Shown here: piece after piece, positions 7,680-15,160 of the stretch | Position numbering within the stretch: the stretch's first letter is position 1 | Layout: each line of letters opens with the position of its first letter | DNA from: CBIFVZ01 sp966185765 | GTDB lineage: Bacteria > Pseudomonadota > Gammaproteobacteria > Enterobacterales > Enterobacteriaceae | Length of the DNA stretch: 26,004 nt | Reading direction: 5' to 3' | NCBI GenBank assembly: GCA_966185765.1 | Contig: CBIFVZ010000058.1 | Location: 1 to 26,004 of the forward strand | The notes under the pieces: generated by a model | Seen by the model: only the letters and a program-made list of their open reading frames with translations | Database searches by the model: none | What the model was told of the DNA's origin: nothing | Program-made: the position numbers and the translations under genes

Positions 7680-8156
7680 TCACTCCTGTGTTTTGCGTGA
7701 TGTTATGAATACCAGTGCCGCCGCGCTGATAAGCAACACGCGGCTTAGAGCAAACGTGCTCTGCCAGCCACCGCTGTCAAAGGCAATACCGCCAGGCGTT
7801 GAGCCTGGCGCAATGGCAAGTTGCACAACCGCACCTCCTCCCTCTTCGCCAGCATGCAGGAGCGTTCGGGCAACCCAGGCCCGCCAGCCAACAGGCGCTG
7901 CCGTTGCCAACCCTCCCCACAGCGTAAGCCGCGCTGCAACGGCCAACAGGCTGCGACCAACGAGTATTAACCTCCCGGCTATCGCGGCCATCAACAGGGG
8001 TATTACAATCCGCGTCTGGTTAAAACCGACATGCAAAAGGTGCCTGTCAGCAACGTGCCGCCCCGGATAGCGTCCAGACGGTACAGCTATTCCCATTGCC
8101 AGCGCGTTGCCGCCATTAAAAATTGCGAACGCACGCGGCAGTGTGGACATGACCAC
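7680..8156 (-). pseudogene. Remnant of an MFS transporter (internal deletions)
   Basis: A 158-codon open frame that is too short for a transporter but holds recognisable pieces of an AraJ/arabinose-efflux-like MFS permease. Near the start is LPRAFAIFNGGNALAM, normally a mid-protein loop and helix. Later come LATAAPVGWRAWVARTL, a VVQLAIAPGSTPGG stretch and FDSGGWQSTFALS, normally from the last third. The N-terminal helices and most of the middle are missing, and the joining part (SGRYPGRHVADRHLL) does not look like a membrane protein. The gene probably once encoded a permease co-transcribed with yahK, under the divergent LysR regulator. It stays open by chance or recent loss. Promoter signals upstream may still drive yahK. 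Confidence 0.68.
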
Positions 8157-8368
8157 TTCCTCTTTGGCTGATTTCAGGCAAGCCGGGGCCGGACGCTATT
8201 CGTGGGAATAGCGACAAAACAGACAGATAAATATTCAGGCTCCACCTACAGGCATCGCCTGTGACGTGCTCAGGTTGAAAATTTTTACACACCGCAGCCA
8301 TACTAACTAGCTAATGAATACTTAATAGGCTTATAACTACAGCTTATTAATCAAAACGTGCCTGAACA
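8157..8368. promoter_or_regulatory. Divergent control region between the yahK operon and the LysR gene
   Basis: Holds three inverted repeats: CGCTATTC/GAATAGCG with a 4-nt centre (8194-8213), ACAGGC/GCCTGT with a 3-nt centre (8248-8262), and the dyad at 8322-8350 listed separately. I could not fix -10/-35 boxes with confidence in either direction. Confidence 0.45.
8322..8350. promoter_or_regulatory. Candidate LysR-type operator
   Basis: Dyad TTAATAGGC (8322-8330), N11, GCTTATTAA (8342-8350), 8 of 9 positions paired, ending 18 bp before the LysR start. Interrupted AT-rich dyads between a LysR gene and its divergent target are typical of this family's autoregulatory sites. GCTTAT also occurs as a direct repeat at 8329 and 8342. 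Confidence 0.45.
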
Positions 8369-9262
8369 ATGAAACGCAATCTGAACGATCTGTTTTATTT
8401 TGTGACTGTCGCCCGTGAAGGCAGCTTCACCCGCGCTGCGGCGCAGCTCGGTGTAACCCAGCCTGCGCTCAGCCAGGCTATTTCCGCCCTTGAGGCACGC
8501 ATGCAAATCCGCCTGCTGACGCGTACCACCCGCAGCGTCTCGCCAACTGTTGCCGGTGAACGACTGATGCAATCCATCGGTATTCGCCTTGATGAAATAG
8601 AAGCGGAGCTGGATATGCTCACGGCATTGCGCGATAAACCGGCGGGAACGGTACGTATAACCTGCGGACCAAACGTTTTGCGTACCACGCTGCTGCCAAA
8701 ACTCACCCCTGTGCTGCATGAATACCCGGATATTCACATTGAGTTCGACGCCAATCACGGATTTCGCGATATCGTCTCAGACCGTTTCGATGCAGGCGTA
8801 CGTCTTGGCGATACGATTGATAAGGATATGATAGCCGTGCCTATAGGTCCGGATTTGCGTATGGCGGCCGTGGCCTCACCGGATTATTTTTCCCGTCACC
8901 CTGTGCCGCAAACGCCACATGAACTGACGCAACATCAGTGTATTAACCAGCGTATGATCCGCTCCGGCGGACTGTATGTATGGGACTTTGACCAGGAGGG
9001 TGGCGATCTGAACGTGCGCGTCAGCGGACAACTGACGTTTAATACCTCAGAACATATTGTGGATGCTGCGCTGGCCGGATTGGGCATTGCTTTTTTGCCA
9101 GAGGAGGAATTTGGTACACATATTAAAGATGGCCGCCTTATTCGTATTCTTGAACCCTGGTGCCAACCTTTTCCGGGCTATTTCCTTTATTACCCCAGCC
9201 GTAAGCAGCCTTCTCCGGCCTTTTCGCTGGTAGTGGACGCATTGCGTGTAAGGCGTAAATGA
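8369..9262 (+). CDS. LysR-family transcriptional regulator
   Basis: 297-aa LysR-type regulator. The N-terminal winged HTH is clear (DLFYFVTVAREGSFTRAAAQ, about residues 7-26, then LGVTQPALSQAISALEAR). It is followed by the effector domain, starting at GTVRITCGPN and containing FDAGVRLGDTIDKDM, VDAALAGLGIAFLPE and a short C-terminus. Full length for the family. The Shine-Dalgarno before ATG 8369 is weak, but the start fits the family N-terminus exactly. It is transcribed away from the MFS remnant-yahK-hydrolase operon, which it most likely controls, and sits next to a dyad at 8322-8350. The inducer is unknown; an aldehyde or ester linked to YahK is a guess. It faces the MFS gene 3' end across a hairpin. 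Confidence 0.9.
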   Translation: MKRNLNDLFYFVTVAREGSFTRAAAQLGVTQPALSQAISALEARMQIRLLTRTTRSVSPTVAGERLMQSIGIRLDEIEAELDMLTALRDKPAGTVRITCGPNVLRTTLLPKLTPVLHEYPDIHIEFDANHGFRDIVSDRFDAGVRLGDTIDKDMIAVPIGPDLRMAAVASPDYFSRHPVPQTPHELTQHQCINQRMIRSGGLYVWDFDQEGGDLNVRVSGQLTFNTSEHIVDAALAGLGIAFLPEEEFGTHIKDGRLIRILEPWCQPFPGYFLYYPSRKQPSPAFSLVVDALRVRRK

Positions 9263-9310
9263 CAGTCTGTCGAAATGACCATTTTGGGACTTTGAGAGGG
9301 TGTTAATAAT

Positions 9311-9341
9311 GTCAGACGGCGCGTATTCAGTGCCGTCTGAC
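9311..9341. terminator. Hairpin between convergent LysR and MFS genes
   Basis: Perfect 10-bp stem GTCAGACGGC (9311-9320) and GCCGTCTGAC (9332-9341) with an 11-nt loop. It sits between two genes that end toward each other. Flanks are T-rich on both strands (TGTCTCATTC on plus, ATTATTAA on minus) but lack a clean T-run, so termination is probable rather than certain. Confidence 0.6.
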
Positions 9342-9388
9342 TGTCTCATTCATGACATTGCCCCATCATCACAACGATTACGGGTAAG

Positions 9389-10708
9389 TTATTTGTCTCC
9401 TGGTAAGATAATGGTATCGAGTTTTTTTATAATAAAGATATGTGACAGCGCCCCCAGCACAGAGACAAACGAAATGTAATACATTGCGTAAGCGAAACTA
9501 TTGGTTGTTTGCAAAATGATACCCATAATAATAGGTGTTGCGATGCCTGCCAGGTTGCCTGACACATTGAAAAAACCGCCGATAGTGCCAATCACTTTTG
9601 CCGGAACAATATCACTCAGAATAACCCAGCCGATGTTAGAAAATGCGTTCGCAAAGAATGCAAATGACAGAATAGCTATTGCGATAACGGGGTTATCTTC
9701 AAAAAAGTTAACGAAACACAGGGTGCCCGCCAACCCAAGCCCGAGAATAGCTGGCAGCTTGCGCGCTTTAGTACGCGAAATACCGTGCTTCATTAGCGCG
9801 TCACTGACAAACCCGCTACACAGTAGACCCAGCATTGCCATAATATACGGGAATGCCGCCCCGATACCGGCCTTAGCAATGGACAGGTTCAATCCCTTTT
9901 CCAGATAGACGATAAACCATGTCAGGAAGAAATATAACGTGGAATTCATGGCAAACTGGGCAATGAACAGCCCCCAGATATTCCTCTGTTTCAGTACGTG
10001 TGAAACCTCTGACCATTCTACTTTTTCCTTTACCTGAACGTTGGTCGCCGACGATTGCCCTAATCCACCGCCCTGGCGAATATGTTCAATTTCAAGAGAA
10101 TTGGCGGTTTTACTTTCCAGCGGATCTCGATATTTAATTAACCAGTAAATACCAAAAATAATCCCTACGCCCCCTGAGGCATAAAACGACATTTCCCAAC
10201 CGTGGTTAGCAACGATATATGCCAGAACCGGCGTGAGCAGCGCAAGCCCAATATACTGCGCACACGCATACACAGCTGTTGCGCTGGCGCGCTCCTGAGT
10301 AGGAAACCAGGTGGAAATGATTTTTGCATTTGCTGGAAATGAAGGCGCTTCAGCAATACCAATCAAGGCTCGACAAAGTAAAAGGAAGGCGAAAGATGCC
10401 GCTGCGGTGGTGAATAAATGATGCGACGCGAGTCCCATCAAACAAGTAAAAATACTCCATAATATTACCGCGCCGCCATAGAGCTTACGCACACCGATAC
10501 GATCGAGAATATAGCCTACTGGAATTTGGCTAAGCACATATGTCCAGGTAAACATTGAGAATAATAAACCCAGATTCGCCGGTGAAAGCGCAAATTCCTG
10601 TTGTAAGCTTGTGCCTGCGACCGACAGGTTAGCACGGTCCATATAGTTAATTGCCGTTACGATAAATAATAAAAACAACACAAAAAAACGAGATCTTGTC
10701 GCTTTCAT
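9389..10708 (-). CDS. MFS transporter, anion:cation symporter (ACS) family, sugar-acid type
   Basis: Inner-membrane transporter with about 12 predicted hydrophobic helices, resembling the GudP/GarP/DgoT group that imports hexonates and hexarates with protons. Seen: FIVTAINYMDRANLSVAG at the first helix, the MFS loop motif GYILDRIGVRKLYGG between helices 2 and 3, CRALIGIAEAPSFPANAKII in helix 4, and STWFPTQERASA after it, all family hallmarks. The substrate cannot be set by eye. The frame extends to an ATG at 10720 with no ribosome site; the ATG at 10708 has a weak GGAA and gives an N-terminus like the homologues, so I chose it (439 aa). It lies downstream of the Gfo/Idh gene on the same strand and probably imports the substrate of that dehydrogenase. 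It likely also has its own promoter. Confidence 0.86.
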   Translation of the reverse strand: MKATRSRFFVLFLLFIVTAINYMDRANLSVAGTSLQQEFALSPANLGLLFSMFTWTYVLSQIPVGYILDRIGVRKLYGGAVILWSIFTCLMGLASHHLFTTAAASFAFLLLCRALIGIAEAPSFPANAKIISTWFPTQERASATAVYACAQYIGLALLTPVLAYIVANHGWEMSFYASGGVGIIFGIYWLIKYRDPLESKTANSLEIEHIRQGGGLGQSSATNVQVKEKVEWSEVSHVLKQRNIWGLFIAQFAMNSTLYFFLTWFIVYLEKGLNLSIAKAGIGAAFPYIMAMLGLLCSGFVSDALMKHGISRTKARKLPAILGLGLAGTLCFVNFFEDNPVIAIAILSFAFFANAFSNIGWVILSDIVPAKVIGTIGGFFNVSGNLAGIATPIIMGIILQTTNSFAYAMYYISFVSVLGALSHIFIIKKLDTIILPGDK

Positions 10709-11091
10709 ATCATATTCCATTTTAAAATAGCGATGTGCTATGTCCTGTTACCACTTGCGAATCCATAGCGACTTACGCCATTAATTTTACTTATCCGTAA
10801 GTATACGGATAGCCTACCGGGAGCGTTTATGCCCGGGTTAAATACCAGTACATATCCTGTATTCAGGCGAGCAAAATAATCTTCAAGGCCGGTCTGTTAA
10901 TCTCTGCGCTGAACGAAACACGGCTTATTATTCTTTTCAGGCAACAATTGCAAAATGACGTCGAGCGAATCACGCTGCCTGATAAATAACGCCTTATACG
11001 GCCAGCTTATTCCATGCCTTCATCAGATTGCCAACGTCTCTTACCCTCGCGTAGAAAAGGCAATGTCATATTTGTCACCTGATACGCCCTG
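10709..11091. other. Intergenic region upstream of the MFS gene
   Basis: About 380 bp with no credible gene. It contains the palindrome at 10792-10811 and a short GC hairpin, CCGGG/CCCGG, at about 10817-10836. The spacing suggests the MFS gene can be transcribed separately from the dehydrogenase. I saw no convincing terminator for the dehydrogenase gene. Confidence 0.5.
10792..10811. promoter_or_regulatory. Perfect palindrome, candidate operator of the MFS gene
   Basis: TATCCGTA (10792-10799), AGTA, TACGGATA (10804-10811): perfect 8-bp arms, about 85 bp before the MFS start. The minus strand contains TATACT inside it, which could be a -10 box, so a bound repressor would block the promoter. 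No regulator for it lies beside this gene pair. Confidence 0.45.
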
Positions 11092-12165
11092 TTATAAAGG
11101 GAAACGAACCGGCAACCCACTTTCAGAGCTACGGTAAATCGCCTCAATCAGCTCTACGGTTTTTCTGCCTGACAGACCATCAATAAGCGAAGGACGATTA
11201 AGCGTAATTGACGTTAAGAAGTCCTCAACCTGGCGCTGATGGTAGTAATACATCGCATCCTGATTGTTAAAAAACTCACGGTCTTCCTGCTGCCACTGGG
11301 GCAACTTCTGTGCTTCGCCTGCAATGGTCCATATATCGTTATAAGGTGGTTCTGTGATTGTCGACATCCCGGCAATAAACATCGCCCCGCCGTCTGTCTG
11401 AACACCAACAGAGGCACCGTTATCTCCATGCACCTGAACTTTTCCATAAAGGGCAGGGTTCTGGGCGTTGCTCACCAGTACTTGTCCTGTACCGCCATTT
11501 TTAAATTTGATAACCGCAACTGCGGTATCTTCTACTTCGATATAAGGGTGATTCACGTTGCGCCAGAAACCATAGACTTCTGCTATATCGCCCATATACC
11601 AGAGCAACAGATCTAACTGATGCGGTGCCTGGTTGACCAGTACTCCGCCACCCTCACCTTCCCATGTACCGCGCCACGGGTCACTCTCATAATACGCTTT
11701 GTCTCGCCAACCCAGCATGGTAACCATACCTAATACCGGTTGTCCCAGTTTGCCGTCTTCAATCGCCTGTTTAATTCTCATACAAGGACGATAAAAACGC
11801 CGCTGGCATACCGTACCTACTCTCACACCCTGCGCAGTTGCAGCAGCCAGAATAGCGTCACAGTCACGCAAATTACTCGCAAGCGGCTTTTCGACCAGAA
11901 TATGGCAACCTGCCCTGGCCGCCTCAACGGCCACTGCGGCATGAGCAGGGTGTGGCGTGCAGATACTTACGACCTCAACGCCCTCTTTTTTTATCATTTC
12001 AGCAATGTTGTCATAGGCGTTCACACCGTACTGTCTGGCAAAGTCCTGAGCACGGCGGATATCCCTGTCGAATACGGCACTAAATAGAGAAAGGTCTGAC
12101 TGTTGATAGGCTTTTGCATGAAAGTGCCCCACTTTCCCACATCCAATAATGGCTGTTTTCAGCAT
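11092..12165 (-). CDS. Gfo/Idh/MocA family NAD(P)-dependent oxidoreductase
   Basis: 357-aa cytosolic dehydrogenase of the family that oxidises or epimerises inositols, sugars and sugar acids. Seen: Rossmann loop IGCGKVGHFHAKAY (residues 7-20), acidic VFDRD at the end of strand 2, VVSICTPHPAHAAVAVEA, and the hallmark EKP at 92-94 (HILVEKPLASN). A C-terminal alpha/beta domain follows with GGGVLVNQAPHQLDLLLWYM, including the conserved His near the active site, and VEDTAVAVIKFKNGGTGQV. Length is typical. AGGGA lies 10 nt before the ATG. The upstream region carries a perfect CRP site and LacI/GntR-like operators, so the gene is probably catabolic, induced by its sugar and repressed by glucose. The transporter downstream is the natural partner. 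Confidence 0.87.
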   Translation of the reverse strand: MLKTAIIGCGKVGHFHAKAYQQSDLSLFSAVFDRDIRRAQDFARQYGVNAYDNIAEMIKKEGVEVVSICTPHPAHAAVAVEAARAGCHILVEKPLASNLRDCDAILAAATAQGVRVGTVCQRRFYRPCMRIKQAIEDGKLGQPVLGMVTMLGWRDKAYYESDPWRGTWEGEGGGVLVNQAPHQLDLLLWYMGDIAEVYGFWRNVNHPYIEVEDTAVAVIKFKNGGTGQVLVSNAQNPALYGKVQVHGDNGASVGVQTDGGAMFIAGMSTITEPPYNDIWTIAGEAQKLPQWQQEDREFFNNQDAMYYYHQRQVEDFLTSITLNRPSLIDGLSGRKTVELIEAIYRSSESGLPVRFPL

Positions 12166-12179
12166 GTTACTGCAGTCCC

Positions 12180-12201
12180 TGGTTACCGATAAAGCGCTTT
12201 A
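12180..12201. promoter_or_regulatory. Overlapping LacI-like operators next to the Gfo/Idh ribosome site
   Basis: Two overlapping elements. 12180-12195 matches the reverse complement of the operator at 12235-12250 at 12 of 16 positions (shared core GTTACCGATAA). 12190-12201 is the perfect palindrome TAAAGCGCTTTA, with the central CG typical of LacI-family sites. Both lie 15-36 bp upstream of the ATG, inside the predicted leader. Confidence 0.45.
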
Positions 12202-12234
12202 AAAGTGGGATTGAGGAGATAATCCCACCACCAT

Positions 12235-12250
12235 TTGTTATCGGTAACAA
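12235..12250. promoter_or_regulatory. GntR/IdnR (LacI family)-like operator
   Basis: TTGTTA-TCGG-TAACAA, a perfect interrupted palindrome containing TGTTA-N4-TAACA, the core described for the E. coli gluconate repressor GntR and for IdnR. It coincides with the transcription start predicted from the -10 at 12254-12259, a repressing position. Confidence 0.6.
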
Positions 12251-12253
12251 TAA

Positions 12254-12259
12254 ATCATA
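12254..12259 (-). promoter_or_regulatory. Candidate -10 box of the Gfo/Idh promoter
   Basis: TATGAT on the minus strand. The hexamer 17 bp upstream (GCAGGT) is a poor -35, as expected of a CRP-dependent promoter. The predicted start near 12247 puts the CRP site centre at about -64, a class I position. Confidence 0.45.
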
Positions 12260-12302
12260 AATAAATCCGGTTAACCACCTGCAAATAAAATCGATGAATG
12301 AT

Positions 12303-12320
12303 TTGTGATAATTATCACAA
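12303..12320. promoter_or_regulatory. CRP-cAMP binding site
   Basis: Perfect 18-bp palindrome TTGTGATAATTATCACAA with TGTGA-N6-TCACA, the full CRP consensus core. It is 138-155 bp upstream of the Gfo/Idh start and has no other gene to serve nearby, since the next gene upstream ends toward it. Confidence 0.8.
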
Positions 12321-12349
12321 GCAAAAACCGTGACGACGCAATAGCGCAA

Positions 12350-12788
12350 AGTTAATTATGAGCGCCATTACAGACTAAGCGTATTAATTGGCTCACTTGC
12401 GTGTTTCACTTTGCGAATCATTAATGAGAGTTATTTTCACATTAATTACCGCTTCCATCTTGCTTGCCGCTGACATTCATCATTTTTAGTGGCTCGTCTG
12501 TGATGCATGTTAAATTAATATAAAAATAAATACTTTTAATCCAACAGAAAACTATAGACGCTGCGATACGCACCAGGTGAATGTTGCACAAAACCCGCTT
12601 TGGCTCTGAAAGCATATCAGGACATCATTAATGATGAGTTTATCCGTTACATTATTCGATAACGCTCCAACCGAATAAACGACCTGCGGTGCTGTCAAAA
12701 GACCTGTTGACTGCAATGGCTCTGGCGCTTATTGAACATGACGGTGAGTGAGTCATTCGCTGTTGTAGTGAAATTCAAAAGTGAGCAA
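12350..12788. other. Non-coding spacer between Gfo/Idh promoter and the kinase operon
   Basis: About 440 bp. Short open stretches occur in different plus-strand frames (about 12580-12750), for example MMSLSVTLFDNAPTE at about 12630-12677 and a frame ending KDLLTAMALALIEHDGE near 12752. They may be a decayed coding fragment, but I recognise no family and see no intact gene. Confidence 0.4.
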
Positions 12789-12822
12789 ACGGAGCCTGCG
12801 GACGCCACGACAGGCAGGCCGT
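12789..12822 (-). terminator. Possible terminator of the kinase operon
   Basis: On the minus strand, just after the stop at 12827, ACGGCCTGC pairs with GCAGG and CCGT across a 14-nt loop with a 2-nt bulge, followed by TTTGCTC. It is a moderate hairpin with a short T-run. Confidence 0.4.
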
Positions 12823-12826
12823 TCGG

Positions 12827-15160
12827 CTAGCGACTGAAATCCACGCCAACGGTTATCTGTCTGCCGCTGGACTGAGGTTTGAACTTCCAGCGCCAGATCA
12901 TGTTAACCGCCTGTGCATCATACTGCTCCACCTGACTACTTTTACTCACCAGCACCAGCGTTGGCTTACCGTTTTTATCAATATCAACGGTAAGCTCCGT
13001 GCGTTTATTACCCATTACCGGCGTTTGAAGCAGCGGCACGCCGGATAGCGGCGCACTCACTATTTCTTGTGGCTTAACGTCTGTCGTCATCTGCCCCTTT
13101 GGATCGGCAGGGAAAATATCTTCGTGACGATTGAGCATGGTGCTGGCCGGGAGAATACGTCTGGCGTTATCGGCATACTTCTCTGTGATAGCGGTTTCCT
13201 GCTCCCCCAGAATATCGGCATAACCGATGTTCGCCCTCGCCAAAAGAATACTGCTGCGATCGTCCATACCCATTCTCAGCATCATTTCAGCCTTAATCCG
13301 CTCCATATGTTGATGACTATTCGGGATGGAGGGATACAGTAAGTTGGAATAGACAATGGCCCCCATGTATAACTCTGGATCAATCTCCCTCCACAGACTG
13401 GCCCACCCTGCCCAGGCCTGGGGATCATTGGGTGCCAGCGCCAGTATTTTTGCCCATCGCTCCCGATTATCCTCAAATGAATCCATCCTTTTTCTGAACG
13501 CCAGATCCATGAGGAGCGGGACATAATACGGGTATTTCCTGGACAGCCTTTCCGTCTCCTGTGTCGCTTCATCAAAAGCTTTTATCAGGGCCTCGTGAGT
13601 ATTAGCCCCTTTTTTTATATAAAGGCTCTGTAATGTGCGCGCCTCTTCCCACGTTATTCGCTTTTGTGGAAAAAACACCCTCATGCGATTGAACAGGGCA
13701 ACCCTCTGTTTTGCTACGGCCTCCATTGCGGTCTTATTATGGCGAGCAGCCAACCTGGCAATGCGTATCGCCCGCGCTTCCATCTCCTGATAGTATTCCT
13801 TCGCGGACATGCGATCGCTGACAAAAGTCACCGGCATCAGCACTCGCCGCCCCTGTGAAGCCAGTTTAAAACGCCACTGCGTCGCATATGCTATTGCCGC
13901 GCTGTCAAACCTGGGAACACCGCTGGTGCACTCAACCAACGCACTTAACAGTTCGCCATTTGCGTTAATATCCAGCGAAAGCAGCGTGGTCGCCGACTTA
14001 ACTTCTGTTTCAACCCTTGGGTAACGCAGTTCAGGCACACTCTCTGCCACAATGCCATATTTTTCGGCCTCGACGACGACGTGCCCGGTAAAGCGGTTGT
14101 CAGTGACGATAAAGTTGCGCCGGGGATCTTTGTCCACAATGGTACTGCGCAGGGGCAAGACGTTGTCGGCCTCGCCCTCGATACGTTCTGTCAGTGGTAC
14201 ATCACACGTCCGGGTGCGCATCCTGGCCTGCAAAATACGCAGAATTTGCCTGTCATCCTGCGGCATTTGCTCAATGTAAGCGGCAAGACGCTGTGCCAGC
14301 TGGGGTTGTCGCGGCCGGTCTTTAAGTCCCTCGGCCATCTGCAACCCGGAATTGATACTTAGCGCAAGCGGCTGACTCTGCGAGTGTAGCGCCTGCGGAT
14401 CGTCATGAGACTGAATTTGCGCCACTGCCCAGCCAAGCCACGCATCAGGGTTTTCCGGCGCAATGGCGATAGCCCGGCGAAATGCGCTTTCCGCCCGCAT
14501 TTTGTTGTCATTCGTGGTTAGCGTAAAAATAGCGGACGCCAGCGCCAGCGTGGCGTTATCAGGCATCCAGATTAGATAGTCCGCCATTTTTGACAGGGCT
14601 TTTGCTTCCTGCCTGGGATTGCCTGACGCCTGCTGCCAGAGCGCATCAGCAGTGGCAGCATCGTCTTTATTCCAGCCAAGCGGCAGATTCTTGAGTGGGG
14701 TTGTCTGCTCAGTAAAGCGCGCAATCATCTCTTGCTCAGAGAAGGGCTGACGCTCGGTTATACGGTAAAACTGGCTATCCTGATTAAGGAGAAAGGACCT
14801 CCAGGCCGGCTCCGCCTGTTGATTCATACTGTGCCAGCGCCGCTGGTTCTGTTCGCCAAAGGGGATATTCAGTAACGAATAGCCTGTCACAAATACTGCC
14901 AGCGCCACGGCAACGCTGAGGTAAGCTTTGTTACGACGGGTCACTGCTACCCACAGGAGAGCGGAAAAGTAGAGTATCCCGCCCAGCCACAGGCCGTAGA
15001 GGGTAAAACGCTGGCCAGTATTAAGCACCTCTGGCACCAGCGACAGCCCATCCATAAACGAGAACGGCCAGAACAAAATCTGGAAAACTTTACTGGCGTC
15101 GACAAGCAGCAGGATAACCGACGCGATGACAGGCAGGTATTTTAACCATGATTTCATCAT
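12827..15160 (-). CDS. Three-TM membrane protein with TPR-like segments and two TonB-C-like domains
   Basis: 777-aa protein that I do not recognise as a named gene. Hydrophobic helices lie at about 8-26, 54-74 and 80-97. Basic residues at the N-terminus and in the VTRRNKAY loop predict N-in, placing residues 100-777 in the periplasm. TPR-like helices occur at about 205-250 (AIAIAPENPDAWLGWA) and 560-605 (ILALAPNDPQAWAGWA). Two separate TonB C-terminal-like domains follow: 376-448 (LRYPRVETEV, SLDINANGEL, SAAIAYATQWRFK) and 702-777 (ELTVDIDKNGKP, YDAQAVNMIWRWKFKP). TonB normally has one such domain, one TM and a Pro-rich linker; here two domains flank TPRs. The ATG overlaps the kinase stop as TAATG, so the protein is made with the kinase. 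It probably acts as the envelope arm of the phospho-signalling module (inference). A second ATG directly follows the first. Confidence 0.75.
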   Translation of the reverse strand: MMKSWLKYLPVIASVILLLVDASKVFQILFWPFSFMDGLSLVPEVLNTGQRFTLYGLWLGGILYFSALLWVAVTRRNKAYLSVAVALAVFVTGYSLLNIPFGEQNQRRWHSMNQQAEPAWRSFLLNQDSQFYRITERQPFSEQEMIARFTEQTTPLKNLPLGWNKDDAATADALWQQASGNPRQEAKALSKMADYLIWMPDNATLALASAIFTLTTNDNKMRAESAFRRAIAIAPENPDAWLGWAVAQIQSHDDPQALHSQSQPLALSINSGLQMAEGLKDRPRQPQLAQRLAAYIEQMPQDDRQILRILQARMRTRTCDVPLTERIEGEADNVLPLRSTIVDKDPRRNFIVTDNRFTGHVVVEAEKYGIVAESVPELRYPRVETEVKSATTLLSLDINANGELLSALVECTSGVPRFDSAAIAYATQWRFKLASQGRRVLMPVTFVSDRMSAKEYYQEMEARAIRIARLAARHNKTAMEAVAKQRVALFNRMRVFFPQKRITWEEARTLQSLYIKKGANTHEALIKAFDEATQETERLSRKYPYYVPLLMDLAFRKRMDSFEDNRERWAKILALAPNDPQAWAGWASLWREIDPELYMGAIVYSNLLYPSIPNSHQHMERIKAEMMLRMGMDDRSSILLARANIGYADILGEQETAITEKYADNARRILPASTMLNRHEDIFPADPKGQMTTDVKPQEIVSAPLSGVPLLQTPVMGNKRTELTVDIDKNGKPTLVLVSKSSQVEQYDAQAVNMIWRWKFKPQSSGRQITVGVDFSR

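Noticed and set aside
7390..8070. 226-codon plus-strand frame across yahK and the MFS remnant
   Set aside because: It is a shadow of yahK on the other strand; its composition is not protein-like and no start signal is seen.
12580..12752. Short frames that might be a decayed gene
   Set aside because: The frames are broken, differ from each other, and match no family I recognise.
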